Below, piece after piece: positions 49,500-58,142 of a stretch of DNA of 64,000 nucleotides. Source of the stretch: Pseudomonas mohnii (GTDB taxonomy: Bacteria > Pseudomonadota > Gammaproteobacteria > Pseudomonadales > Pseudomonadaceae); assembly GCF_900105115.1 (NCBI RefSeq), contig NZ_FNRV01000001.1, positions 3,023,501 to 3,087,500 of the forward strand, written 5' to 3'. Both the position numbers and the translations under genes were made by a program. The notes under the pieces are model-generated. The model did no database searches and was not told where the DNA came from. It saw only the letters and a list, made by a program, of their open reading frames with translations. Numbering within the stretch: the first letter of the stretch is position 1; the number at the start of each line of letters is the position of its first letter.

Positions 49500-50264
49500 A
49501 TGGCAACTACCTCGAACACAACCGAGCTGGCGGCACCGACCCTGGCGCAATCCCACAAGACCGGCATCAACATCACCTCGGCCGCGCATCTGCTGATCCA
49601 GGTGCCGCCCTACACCGCAATGGACGAAGGCGACCTGATCGAACTGTTCTGGAATCACTGCTACGTCACTTCCCGGGTGCTGACATCCGCCGATATCGGC
49701 CACCCCGTTCAGCTGCGCGTGCCCGAGAGCTTCATCGCCAATGGCAGTTCGGGCATCCACTACCGGGTCATGCAGGTGGGCCGAAGTCCGGTCATGTCGG
49801 CCACCCGCCACGTGCAGATCAAACTCGACTGCCCCGGTGGCCAGCCCTGCGCCTTGTATGGCGACGAAATACAGAGCCTGGCACCGGTGAGCATTCCCGA
49901 GACGATTCGCCGTCAGGGGGTCAATCCGAGCCAGGTCAAACGGGGTGTGCCGCTCACCATCGAGCCGTACATGAACATGGCGGTCGACGACGAAATCACC
50001 CTGCGCTGGGGCGATGTACGCATGGACCTGCCCCGGCTGAAAGCCAGCGACGTGGGTCAACCGATCCAGGTCTGGGTGCCGCCGGCGATCATCCTCGAAG
50101 CCGGCGAAGACCTGCGCCTGGAAGTGACGTACTGCATCCTCGACCGCGTGGGCAACAGCTCGCGCTGGGCGCCAGCGCGAACGCTGAAGATTGGTTGCGC
50201 CAACCCTTACCTCAAAGTCCCGAAGAAAGCCCCCCTCAAAGCCGCCGAACACCGCAGGCGATGA
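49500..50264 (+). CDS. Unrecognised protein with two similar beta-rich domains (254 aa)
   Basis: I do not recognise a named function. Two segments of about 80 residues align to each other: residues about 30-110 (LLIQVPPYTAMDEGDLIELFW...GHPVQLRVPESFIANGSSGIHYRV) and about 145-230 (PLTIEPYMNMAVDDEITLRWG...GQPIQVWVPPAIILEAGEDLRLEVTYCI). Each reads as a beta-sandwich, Ig-like unit of the sort repeated in large Pseudomonas surface and secreted proteins, here stripped to two copies. There is no signal peptide. It has its own promoter and a strong ribosome binding site. It lies between the cystine importer and the sulfur oxidoreductases. Confidence 0.8.
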   Translation: MATTSNTTELAAPTLAQSHKTGINITSAAHLLIQVPPYTAMDEGDLIELFWNHCYVTSRVLTSADIGHPVQLRVPESFIANGSSGIHYRVMQVGRSPVMSATRHVQIKLDCPGGQPCALYGDEIQSLAPVSIPETIRRQGVNPSQVKRGVPLTIEPYMNMAVDDEITLRWGDVRMDLPRLKASDVGQPIQVWVPPAIILEAGEDLRLEVTYCILDRVGNSSRWAPARTLKIGCANPYLKVPKKAPLKAAEHRRR

Positions 50265-50292
50265 GAAATTTGCTCCTTGCGCGGCGCTTTTC

Positions 50293-50358
50293 TGTAGAAG
50301 CAAGGCTTGCCCGCGATAGCGATCTGGCGGGCGCTATCGCGGGCAAGCCTTGCGCCTG
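50293..50358. repeat. REP doublet
   Basis: AAGGCTTGCCCGCGATAGC and GCTATCGCGGGCAAGCCTT form long complementary arms only about 12 bases apart. The remainder of 50265-50631 is AT-rich (50440-50500) with TATATA boxes that may be the promoter of the oxidoreductase operon. Confidence 0.85.
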
Positions 50359-50631
50359 GAAAAAGCCAAATTCAGCCTTGTACTGTTGCCCCAGAAACAA
50401 CTGTTGCCCCATGAACAGTGCGTGATGACACACTTCTATATATATTCCTAAAAGTTAGTTCAAAACTTATTTATAAACGCTTAGGGTATATACACCGGAC
50501 CACCGGACATTCTTGTTTTCGTTCGCCGCACACCGCGGCGTTTCCATGAGATGCGAGGTAGGTATGGTCCGGAACACAATCACCCCAGTGCAGATCGCCA
50601 GGGCATTGCGTGCAGCCAAGGAGTGGCGCTG

Positions 50632-51873
50632 ATGTCCAGTCTGGCAGATGCAATTGTCCAGAGTGATCTGGACGTCGCCCCCCGTTTGTTGCCCGCGCAG
50701 GTGTTGCACAACGACGCACAAGCCATCGAGGCCGCCCACGCGTTGGCGCAAGTCGCCCGCCTGCAGGCCGCCAAACGCGACCAGCAGCGCAAGCTGCCAT
50801 GGTCGGAAATCGAACAGTTCACCCGCAGCGGCCTGGGCAGCATTGCCATCCCGCGCGATTACGGTGGCCCGCAGGTTTCGTTCGTCACAATAGCCGAGGT
50901 GTTCGCGATCATTTCCGCGGCAGACCCGGCCCTCGGACAGATTCCGCAGAACCAGTTCGGCATCCTCAACCTGGTGCTCGGCAGCGCCACCGAAGCGCAG
51001 AAAAAACAGATCTTCAAAAGCGTGCTCAATGGCTCGCGCATCGGCAATGCCGGCCCTGAACGCGGCAGCAAAAACACCCTTGAACTCAAGGCGCGCATCA
51101 CCGCCGACGGCGATGGTTATGTCCTAAACGGGCAGAAGTTTTACTCCACGGGCGCGCTGTTCGCACATTGGGTCGCGGTCAAGGCGCTCAATGACGACGG
51201 CAAGCAAGTACTGGCCTTCGTGCCTCGCGGCACACCGGGCTTGCGTATCGTCGACGACTGGTCCGGTTTCGGCCAGCGCACCACCGCCAGCGGCACCATT
51301 TTGCTCAACAACGTGCGGGTCGATGCCGAGCAGGTGGTAGACAACTGGAAGATCAATGAAAAGCCCAATACCCAGGGCGCCGTCTCGCAGCTGATTCAAG
51401 CCGCCATCGACGCCGGTATCGCCCGTGGCGCCATCGACGACGCCATCGAGTTCGTGAAAACCCGTGCCCGGCCATGGATCGACGCCCAGGTCGAACGGGC
51501 CAGCGATGACCTGTACGTGATCGCCGACATCGGCAAACTGAAAATCGAACTGCACGCCGCCGAAGCCCTGTTGCGCAAGGCCGGGCAGGTGCTCGATCAG
51601 GTCAGCGCCGCGCCGCTCACCGCCGAGTCCGCCGCCCGCGCCTCGATCGCCGTGGCCGAAGCCAAAGTGCTGACCACCGAAATTTCGCTGCAGGCCAGCG
51701 AAAAGCTGTTCGAGCTGGCCGGCAGCCGCGCCACCCTCGCCGAGTTCAACCTCGACCGCCACTGGCGCAACGCCCGGGTGCACACCCTGCACGACCCGGT
51801 GCGCTGGAAATACCACGCCGTTGGCAGCTACCACCTGAACGGCACCTTGCCCGCTCGCCATTCCTGGATTTAA
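50632..51873 (+). CDS. SfnB/DszC-type acyl-CoA dehydrogenase-like oxidoreductase, copy 1
   Basis: The 413-residue flavoprotein has the acyl-CoA dehydrogenase fold. It begins ADAIVQSDLDVAPRLLPAQV and carries the sulfur-acquisition subtype features RKLPWSEIEQFTRSGLGSIAIPRDYGGPQVS, DPALGQIPQNQFG, FYSTGALFAHW and the shared end HWRNARVHTLHDPVRWKYHAVGSYHLNG. Family members named SfnB or DszC are induced by sulfur limitation and work with FMN monooxygenases on organosulfur compounds. The ATG at 50632 is preceded by AAGGAG; the frame is open earlier. The next gene is a close paralogue, 23 bases on. Confidence 0.88.
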   Translation: MSSLADAIVQSDLDVAPRLLPAQVLHNDAQAIEAAHALAQVARLQAAKRDQQRKLPWSEIEQFTRSGLGSIAIPRDYGGPQVSFVTIAEVFAIISAADPALGQIPQNQFGILNLVLGSATEAQKKQIFKSVLNGSRIGNAGPERGSKNTLELKARITADGDGYVLNGQKFYSTGALFAHWVAVKALNDDGKQVLAFVPRGTPGLRIVDDWSGFGQRTTASGTILLNNVRVDAEQVVDNWKINEKPNTQGAVSQLIQAAIDAGIARGAIDDAIEFVKTRARPWIDAQVERASDDLYVIADIGKLKIELHAAEALLRKAGQVLDQVSAAPLTAESAARASIAVAEAKVLTTEISLQASEKLFELAGSRATLAEFNLDRHWRNARVHTLHDPVRWKYHAVGSYHLNGTLPARHSWI

Positions 51874-51896
51874 CGACCAGACATCTGGAGAAACAC

Positions 51897-53102
51897 ATGA
51901 CCCTTTCTCAACACGTCGCGGTCATCACCAGCGATGAGCAAGCCCTGATTGTCGCCAGTGACCTGGCCGAAGATTTCAAACGCGACAGCGCCCTGCGTGA
52001 CCGTGAACGCCGTTTGCCACACCCGGAACTGGAAGTGTTTTCCCGCTCGGGCCTGTGGGGCATCAGCGTGCCGAAAGAGTATGGCGGCGCCGGGGTTTCC
52101 AACGTCACCCTGGCCAAAGTCATCGCCCTGATCGCCCAAGCGGACAGCTCGCTGGGGCAGATCCCGCAGAACCATTTCTACGCCCTCGAAGTGCTGCGCG
52201 TGAACGGCAGCCCCGAGCAGAAAAAACGCCTGTACGCCGAAGTGCTGGCCGGCCAGCGCTTCGGCAATGCCCTCGCCGAACTGGGCACCAAAACCGCCCA
52301 CGACCGCGTCACCCGCCTGACCCCTGATTTACAGGGAGAGCGCGACGGCTATCGCATCAATGGCCGCAAGTTCTACGCCACCGGGGCCATCTACGCCCAA
52401 CGCATTCCGACGTCCGTTGTGGATGAAAACGGCGTGCAACAACTGGCGTTCGTCCCGCGCAACAGCAAAGGCCTGACCGTGATCGACGACTGGAGCGGCT
52501 TCGGCCAGCGCACCACCGGCAGCGGCTCGGTGGTGTTCGAAGACGTGTTTGTCGCCGCCGAAGACGTGATCCCGTTCCAGAGCGCTTTCGAGCGCCCGAC
52601 ACCGGTCGGCCCACTGGCGCAGATTCTCCACGCCGCCATCGACACTGGCATCGCCCGCGCGGCCTATGAAGATGCGCTGCACTTCGTGCGCACCAAAACC
52701 CGGCCGTGGATCGACGCCACCCACGAAAAAGCCACCGATGACCCGCTGACGATCAAAAGCTTCGGCCACTTGAGCATTCGCCTGCACGCCGCCGAAGCCC
52801 TGCTGGAACGTGCCGGTGAATTTCTCGACCAAGCCCAGGCCAACACCCACGCCGAGACCGTGGCCGCCGCGTCGATTGCCGTCGCCGAAGCCCGCGCCCT
52901 CAGCACCGAAATTTCCCTGGCCGCCGGCAGCACCCTGTTCGAACTGGCCGGCAGCCAGGCAACCCTGGCCGAACACGGCCTGGATCGCCACTGGCGCAAC
53001 GCGCGCGTGCACACCCTGCACGACCCGGTGCGCTGGAAGTACCACGCCGTCGGCAACTACTACCTCAACGATGAAAACCCGCCGCTACGGGGGACCATCT
53101 GA
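51897..53102 (+). CDS. SfnB/DszC-type acyl-CoA dehydrogenase-like oxidoreductase, copy 2
   Basis: The 401-residue paralogue of the preceding gene shares the same blocks (LEVFSRSGLWGISVPKEYGGAGVS, DSSLGQIPQNHFYALEV, KFYATGAIYAQRIPTS, WSGFGQRTTGSGSVVFEDV) and ends HDPVRWKYHAVGNYYLND. It should use reduced flavin in the same pathway. It overlaps the monooxygenase gene by one base. Two copies in a row are usual in this operon type; they may act on different substrates or as a pair. Confidence 0.88.
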   Translation: MTLSQHVAVITSDEQALIVASDLAEDFKRDSALRDRERRLPHPELEVFSRSGLWGISVPKEYGGAGVSNVTLAKVIALIAQADSSLGQIPQNHFYALEVLRVNGSPEQKKRLYAEVLAGQRFGNALAELGTKTAHDRVTRLTPDLQGERDGYRINGRKFYATGAIYAQRIPTSVVDENGVQQLAFVPRNSKGLTVIDDWSGFGQRTTGSGSVVFEDVFVAAEDVIPFQSAFERPTPVGPLAQILHAAIDTGIARAAYEDALHFVRTKTRPWIDATHEKATDDPLTIKSFGHLSIRLHAAEALLERAGEFLDQAQANTHAETVAAASIAVAEARALSTEISLAAGSTLFELAGSQATLAEHGLDRHWRNARVHTLHDPVRWKYHAVGNYYLNDENPPLRGTI

Positions 53103-54454
53103 TGGCCAAGAAAAAGATCCTGCTCAACGCGTTCAACATGAATTGCATCGGGCACATCAACCACGGTTTGTGGACCCATCCGCGGGACACCTCGACCCAA
53201 TACAAAACCATCGAATACTGGACCGAACTGGCGCAGTTGCTGGAACGCGGGCTCTTCGACGGCTTGTTCATCGCCGACATCGTCGGCGTCTACGACGTCT
53301 ACCAGCAGTCAGTGGACGTCACGCTGAAAGAGTCGATCCAGTTGCCGGTCAACGACCCGTTGCTGCTGGTCTCGGCCATGGCCGCCGTGACCAGAAACCT
53401 CGGCTTCGGCCTCACCGCCAACCTCACCTACGAACCGCCGTACCTGTTCGCCCGACGCATGTCGACACTGGATCACCTGAGCCGTGGCCGGGTGGGCTGG
53501 AACATCGTCACCGGCTACCTCGACAGCGCCGCCAAGGCCATGGGCCTGAGCGAACAGGTCGAACATGACCGCCGCTACGACCAGGCCGACGAATACCTGG
53601 AGGTGCTCTACAAACTCTGGGAAGGCAGTTGGGAAAACGGCGCAGTGCTCAACGATCCGCAACAACGCATCTACGCGCAGCCCGAGAAAGTGCACAAGGT
53701 CGAGCACAAGGGCGAATTCTATCAGGTCGAGGGTTACCACCTCTGCGAGCCGTCGCCGCAACGCACGCCGGTACTGTTCCAGGCCGGCAGTTCCGATCGC
53801 GGTTTGCTGTTCGCCGGGCGCCATGCCGAGTGCGTGTTCATCAGCGGCCAGAACAAACCGTCGACCAAAGTGCAGGTGGACAAAGTCCGCGCCAGCGCCG
53901 TCGAAGCCGGGCGCAACCCTGAGGACATCAAGGTGTTCATGGGGCTGAACGTGATTGTCGGCGAAACCGAAGAACTGGCCTGGAAGAAGCACGCCGAGTA
54001 CCTGAGCTACGCCAGCGCCGAAGCGGGCGTGGCGCATTTTTCCGCGTCCACCGGGATCGATTTTTCCGAGTACGCCATCGACGAACCGATCCAGTACGTG
54101 AAAAGCAACGCGATCCAGTCGGCCACCAAAAACCTGCAAAACAACGACTGGACCCGACGCAAATTACTCGAACAACACGCCCTCGGCGGCCGCTACATCA
54201 CCGTGGTCGGTTCACCGCAGCAAGTGGCCGATGAGCTGGAATCGTGGATCGCCGAAACGGGGCTGGACGGCTTCAACCTGACGCGGATCGTCACGCCGGA
54301 AAGCTACGTGGACTTCATCGATCTGGTGATCCCCGAGCTGCAACGCCGAGGCTCGTACAAGACCGCCTACGACAACGGCAGCCTGCGCGAAAAGCTGTTT
54401 CACGGTGAGGCGCATTTGCCTGAGCAGCACACCGGGTCTTCGTACCGGCATTAA
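53102..54454 (+). CDS. FMN-dependent monooxygenase (NtaA/SnaA/DszA family)
   Basis: The 450-residue luciferase-like enzyme uses FMNH2 to open C-S or similar bonds. Typical features are LNAFNMNCIGHINHGLWTHPRD, LAQLLERGLFDGLFIADIVGVYDVYQ, VTRNLGFGLTANLTYEPPYLFARRMSTLDHLSRGRVGWNIVTGYLDSAAKAMG, and the C-terminal GLDGFNLTRIVTPESYVDFIDLVIPELQRRG. Members are sulfone, sulfonate or aminopolycarboxylate monooxygenases; with two SfnB/DszC-like partners and a MetQNI-like importer next door, an organosulfur substrate is likely. Its ATG shares its first base with the preceding stop. Confidence 0.9.
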   Translation: MAKKKILLNAFNMNCIGHINHGLWTHPRDTSTQYKTIEYWTELAQLLERGLFDGLFIADIVGVYDVYQQSVDVTLKESIQLPVNDPLLLVSAMAAVTRNLGFGLTANLTYEPPYLFARRMSTLDHLSRGRVGWNIVTGYLDSAAKAMGLSEQVEHDRRYDQADEYLEVLYKLWEGSWENGAVLNDPQQRIYAQPEKVHKVEHKGEFYQVEGYHLCEPSPQRTPVLFQAGSSDRGLLFAGRHAECVFISGQNKPSTKVQVDKVRASAVEAGRNPEDIKVFMGLNVIVGETEELAWKKHAEYLSYASAEAGVAHFSASTGIDFSEYAIDEPIQYVKSNAIQSATKNLQNNDWTRRKLLEQHALGGRYITVVGSPQQVADELESWIAETGLDGFNLTRIVTPESYVDFIDLVIPELQRRGSYKTAYDNGSLREKLFHGEAHLPEQHTGSSYRH

Positions 54455-54458
54455 AAGC

Positions 54459-54524
54459 ATCGCTAGCAGGCTAGCTCCCACAGTTGCCATGCATTCCCCT
54501 GTGGGAGCCAGCCTGCTGGCGATG
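54459..54524. repeat. REP doublet
   Basis: Arms CATCGCTAGCAGGCTAGCTC and GGGAGCCAGCCTGCTGGCGAT have matching substitutions in their stems (TAGC with GCTA; CCAGC with GCTGG), so each stem is intact although the two differ. Confidence 0.8.
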
Positions 54525-54572
54525 AGGCCCGACCAAACACCCCAAATTCATGCACTGACTGGAAAAACCATC

Positions 54573-55382
54573 ATGACCAAGAACCACCTCTCTAACCCAG
54601 TCAAAGCACTGGCCCTGGCCCTCGGCCTGTTCAGCTCCGCGGTATTCGCCGCCGACGCACCGCTGAAAATCGGCACCACCGCCGCCTTCGCCATTCCCCT
54701 GGAAGCCGCCGTGGAAGAAGCCGGCAAACAAGGCCTGAAAGTCGAGCTGGTGGAATTCACCGACTGGATCGCCCCCAACGTCAGCCTCGCCGCCGGCGAC
54801 ATCGACGTGAACTACTTCCAGCACATCCCGTTCCTGGAAAACGCCAAGGCCGCCTCCGGTTTTGACCTGGTGCCTTTCGCGCCGGGGATCATCAACAACG
54901 TCGGCCTGTACTCGAAAAAATACAAAAGCTTCGATGAGCTGCCCGAAGGCGCCAGCGTGGCCATCGCCAACGACCCGATCAACAGCGGTCGTGGCTTGCA
55001 GCTGCTGGCCAAGGCCGGTTTGATCACCCTCAAGCCGGGCGTCGGCTACAAGGCCACCGAAGAAGACATCATCGCCAACCCGAAGAAAATCAAGATCCTG
55101 CAAGTCGAAGCCGTGCAACTGGTGCGCGCCTATGACGACGCCGATCTGGTCCAGGGCTACCCGGCCTACATTCGCCTGGCGAAGACCTTTGATGCCGGCT
55201 CTGCCCTGCTGTTCGACGGCCTCGATCACAAGGAATACGTCATCCAGTTCGTGATCCAGCCGAAAAGCAAAACCGATCCGCGCCTGATCAAGTTCGTCGA
55301 CATTTACCAGCACTCGCCGGCCGTGCGCGCCGCCCTGGATAAAGCTCACGGCAAGCTCTACCAAGCCGGTTGGGAGAGCTGA
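54573..55382 (+). CDS. MetQ/NlpA-family substrate-binding protein
   Basis: The 269-residue periplasmic binding protein has a signal peptide ([15 protein letters not shown], no lipobox Cys) and the MetQ-type body ([38 protein letters not shown]). It is the first gene of a three-gene ABC set and overlaps nothing, with a REP doublet to its left. The ligand is not certain: its sequence differs from the second MetQ at 60859, and its place after the monooxygenase suggests an organosulfur compound rather than methionine itself. The ATG at 54573 follows a run of open frame. Confidence 0.88.
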   Translation: MTKNHLSNPVKALALALGLFSSAVFAADAPLKIGTTAAFAIPLEAAVEEAGKQGLKVELVEFTDWIAPNVSLAAGDIDVNYFQHIPFLENAKAASGFDLVPFAPGIINNVGLYSKKYKSFDELPEGASVAIANDPINSGRGLQLLAKAGLITLKPGVGYKATEEDIIANPKKIKILQVEAVQLVRAYDDADLVQGYPAYIRLAKTFDAGSALLFDGLDHKEYVIQFVIQPKSKTDPRLIKFVDIYQHSPAVRAALDKAHGKLYQAGWES

Positions 55383-55384
55383 GC

Positions 55385-56518
55385 ATGACGGCAGCGACCC
55401 AACGGCGACTGCAGATTCCAGAGCCCCGCCCTCTACACGAACAGGCACAACAGACCGAGCTGCACCCGGAGCTCAATCGTGCCCACGTGCGCTTTGTCGG
55501 CCTGGGCAAAACCTATGAAGGCAAGCAAGGCCCGGTGGCCGCCCTGCAAGGCATCGACCTGGCGATCCAGCGCGGTGAAGTGTTCGGCATCATCGGCCGC
55601 AGCGGCGCCGGCAAGTCGTCGCTGATCCGCACCATCAACCGCCTCGAACAACCGACGTCGGGGCGCGTGTTGATCGATCAAGTGGACATCGGCGAGTTCG
55701 ATGAAGGCCGCCTGGTGGCCCTGCGTCGGCGCATCGGCATGATCTTCCAGCACTTCAACCTGATGTCGGCCAAGACTGTTTGGCAGAACGTCGAGCTGCC
55801 GTTGAAAGTTGCCGGGGTGCCCAAGGAACAACGCGATCAAAAGGTCCGCGAACTCCTGGAACTGGTCGGCCTGCAAGCCAAACACAAGGCGTACCCGGCG
55901 CAACTGTCCGGCGGCCAGAAACAGCGCGTCGGCATCGCCCGCGCCCTGGTGCACGACCCGGCCATTCTGCTCTGCGACGAGGCCACCTCGGCGCTCGACC
56001 CGGAGACCACCCAATCGATCCTCGGCCTGCTGCGCGAGATCAATCAGCGCCTGGGCCTGACCATCATTTTGATCACCCACGAAATGGCGGTGATCCGCGA
56101 GATTTGTGATCGCGTGGTCGTGCTCGAACACGGGCGCATCGTTGAGCAGGGCCCGGTGTGGGAAGTGTTCGGCAACCCGCAGCACGAGGTCAGCAAGACC
56201 TTGCTCGCGCCGTTGCAACATGCGCTGCCCACAGAACTGCAAAGCCGTTTGCAGGCGCAACCGCAGAGCTCGGATGACGCGGTCGTTCTGCGTCTGCAAT
56301 TCACCGGCACGGCCCAGGACGAACCCGACATCGCCGCCCTGTTCGCTGCCCTCGGCGGTCGTGTGCGCTTGTTGCAGGGTGGCGTGGAACGGATTCAGGG
56401 CCATGCCCTCGGCCAACTGCTGCTGGCCGTGACCGGCTCGGCCTTCGGCGCCGAAGCATTGCGCCAGCGTGCGAGCCAATGGGCGCAACAGGTTGAGGTA
56501 TTGGGTTATGTGGTTTGA
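55385..56518 (+). CDS. MetN-type ABC transporter ATPase
   Basis: The 377-residue ATPase has a 35-residue extension and then Walker [10 protein letters not shown], signature [16 protein letters not shown], Walker [16 protein letters not shown] and H-loop ITHEMAVI. The C-terminal part (about 290-377) is the NIL/ACT-like regulatory domain of MetN proteins. The start lies 2 bases after the stop of the binding protein. It drives uptake with the permease that overlaps its 3' end. Substrate as for its binding protein. Confidence 0.9.
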   Translation: MTAATQRRLQIPEPRPLHEQAQQTELHPELNRAHVRFVGLGKTYEGKQGPVAALQGIDLAIQRGEVFGIIGRSGAGKSSLIRTINRLEQPTSGRVLIDQVDIGEFDEGRLVALRRRIGMIFQHFNLMSAKTVWQNVELPLKVAGVPKEQRDQKVRELLELVGLQAKHKAYPAQLSGGQKQRVGIARALVHDPAILLCDEATSALDPETTQSILGLLREINQRLGLTIILITHEMAVIREICDRVVVLEHGRIVEQGPVWEVFGNPQHEVSKTLLAPLQHALPTELQSRLQAQPQSSDDAVVLRLQFTGTAQDEPDIAALFAALGGRVRLLQGGVERIQGHALGQLLLAVTGSAFGAEALRQRASQWAQQVEVLGYVV

Positions 56519-57152
56519 TCGATTGCTGCAAGGCTTCATCGACACGTTCCTGATGGTCGGCGTGTCGTCCTTGATCGCCCTGCTGGCGGGCATTCCGCTG
56601 GCGGTGATCCTGGTCACCAGCTCCAAGGGCGGCATCTACGAGGCGCCGGCCATCAACCGTGCGCTGGGCGCGTTCGTGAACCTGTTCCGCTCGATTCCGT
56701 TTTTGATTTTGATGGTCGCGTTGATCCCGTTCACCCGCTTGATCGTCGGCACCACCTACGGCGTGTGGGCGGCCGTGGTGCCGTTGACCATTGCCGCGAC
56801 GCCGTTCTTCGCGCGCATCGCCGAAGTCAGCCTGCGCGAGGTCGATCACGGCTTGATCGAAGCGGCGCAAGCCATGGGCTGCCGGCGCGGGCACATCGTT
56901 TGGCACGTGCTGTTGCCCGAGGCACTGCCGGGCATCGTCGGGGGCTTCACCATTACGCTGGTGACCATGATCAACTCCTCGGCCATGGCCGGCGCGATTG
57001 GCGCGGGCGGCTTGGGGGACATCGCCTATCGATACGGGTATCAGCGCTTCGACAGCCAGATCATGCTGACGGTGATTGTGTTGCTGGTGGCTTTGGTGGC
57101 GGTGATTCAGCTGGGCGGGGATCGCTTGGCGCGCGGTCTCAACAAACGCTGA
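56508..57152 (+). CDS. MetI-type ABC transporter permease
   Basis: The 214-residue inner-membrane permease ([36 protein letters not shown]) has about five transmembrane helices and the ATPase-contact loop [29 protein letters not shown] followed by [29 protein letters not shown], typical of MetI. Its start overlaps the MetN gene by 11 bases. It completes the transporter. Confidence 0.9.
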   Translation: MWFDRLLQGFIDTFLMVGVSSLIALLAGIPLAVILVTSSKGGIYEAPAINRALGAFVNLFRSIPFLILMVALIPFTRLIVGTTYGVWAAVVPLTIAATPFFARIAEVSLREVDHGLIEAAQAMGCRRGHIVWHVLLPEALPGIVGGFTITLVTMINSSAMAGAIGAGGLGDIAYRYGYQRFDSQIMLTVIVLLVALVAVIQLGGDRLARGLNKR

Positions 57153-57199
57153 AGGAGCCCGGCTGGCGCTCGGCCTCAACACACACTAAAGGGGCCCTT

Positions 57200-57300
57200 T
57201 GTAGGAGCGAGCCTGCTCGCGATGAGCGCAAGAGCGCCGCGTTCATCCAGGCAGCCCTCGTTATCGTTTACGTCCATCGCGAGCAGGCTCGCTCCTACAA
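57200..57300. repeat. REP doublet
   Basis: Arms GTAGGAGCGAGCCTGCTCGC and its reverse complement lie about 50 bases apart after the metI-like gene. They begin GTAGGAG rather than GTGGGAG, as does the pair at 61819-61920. Confidence 0.85.
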
Positions 57301-57420
57301 AAATGAGATTTTTCCTACAGGAATAACAGGCCTCCTACAGCCCTGTTCCCTTTCCTTTGCAGGACATTTCCTAGATTATTCCGCTCGCTTGCGCCTGCCA
57401 ATTTGGGTGACTAGTCTCGG

Positions 57421-57516
57421 CCCGTCACTGCTCATCAGTGACCGGGTTTAGTAGCCCGGAACAATAGGCGCATTGCGATTCCATGCTCATGTTCGGCACT
57501 TGTTGCCGCATGCAGA
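57421..57516 (+). promoter_or_regulatory. Upstream arm of the C4-like leader
   Basis: A strong hairpin (GTCACTG / CAGTGAC, 57424-57442) is followed by GGTTTAGTAG at 57445-57454. Both blocks can pair with partners further downstream: CCGTCACT (57422-57429) with AGTGACGG (57618-57625), and TTAGTAG with CTACTAA (57572-57578). The stretch 57301-57420 before it, after the REP, probably holds the promoter (TAGATTAT near 57373). Confidence 0.5.
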
Positions 57517-57600
57517 ATATGGTGGCTGTGCGCGGGGCATCTTCGGATGCACGGTTTTCCTATTGACCGGCCTACTAACCTGCGTACAGCCGCCACCCAA
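57517..57600 (+). ncRNA. C4 antisense RNA-like element
   Basis: A closing stem is made by TGGTGGCTGT (57520-57529) and ACAGCCGCCACC (57586-57597). Inside it are a tetraloop hairpin GCATC-TTCG-GATGC (57537-57550) and a second hairpin CGGT...ACCG (57552-57569), followed by the single-stranded CCTACTAACC. This plan, including the UUCG-capped hairpin and GGTGGC closing stem, is that of the C4 antisense RNAs of phage P1/P7 and their chromosomal relatives. The CCTACTAA block is complementary to TTAGTAGG at 57605-57612, just before the downstream gene, as expected of the C4 antisense-target pair. Confidence 0.65.
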
Positions 57601-57653
57601 TCGTTTAGTAGGCGAGAAGTGACGGTTCCCATGAAGCAATAGGAGCAACACTC

Positions 57654-58010
57654 ATGGACAGATCTGTTCCCGATCCACCTCCCGAAACACCCTCCAACGA
57701 AGCCATCACCGATGACCTGCTCAGAGACCGCTCGGCGCTCTATCGCGCCATCGATTTCTACCTCACCGGCGATCAACCCTCACCGCCCGACGAACTGCGT
57801 TTCTACAACGTCAGCAAAGACGTGAGCTTCGAAGACACCCAGCTCTACGTCGCCGATCTGCTGCGCTGCGCCTCTGTGACCGCCTATCAGTGCGGCGACC
57901 ACCTCAAGGGCGCCGACCGGGCCATGGTGTTCTCGGTCTGGCATTTGCTGGAGATCGCCAAGGCGATGGTCGATCGATCGATTGAGTGTTTGGGGATGAA
58001 ACACGGTTGA
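57654..58010 (+). CDS. DUF6124-like small protein of unknown function (118 aa)
   Basis: The product has a Pro-rich start (MDRSVPDPPPETPSNEAI) and a helical second half (VSFEDTQLYVADLLRCASVTAYQCGDHLKGADRAMVFSVWHLLEIAKAMVDRSIECLG). That half follows the plan of the DUF6124/DUF3077 proteins found in many copies in pseudomonads, whose function is not known. AGGAG lies 9 bases before the ATG. Its leader carries the C4-like RNA element, so its translation is probably controlled post-transcriptionally. REP doublets lie on both sides of the leader-gene unit. Confidence 0.75.
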   Translation: MDRSVPDPPPETPSNEAITDDLLRDRSALYRAIDFYLTGDQPSPPDELRFYNVSKDVSFEDTQLYVADLLRCASVTAYQCGDHLKGADRAMVFSVWHLLEIAKAMVDRSIECLGMKHG

Positions 58011-58020
58011 GCCATTAAAA

Positions 58021-58088
58021 CCGCCATCGCGAGCAGGCTCCCACAGGGAAACGCAATCCAAATGTGGGAGCGAGCCTGCTCGCGATGG
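58021..58088. repeat. REP doublet
   Basis: Arms CCATCGCGAGCAGGCTCCCA and GTGGGAGCGAGCCTGCTCGC face each other; the left arm lacks the four bases GCTC present in other copies. Confidence 0.8.
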
Positions 58089-58142
58089 GCTGCGCAGCAG
58101 CCCCCTACCTGATGGCGTATATTCGACCCATTCCAATTACCT

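Noticed and set aside
57200..58088. Clustered short repeats that could suggest a CRISPR array
   Set aside because: The repeats are inverted REP pairs with irregular spacing and genes between them, not direct repeats with uniform spacers.
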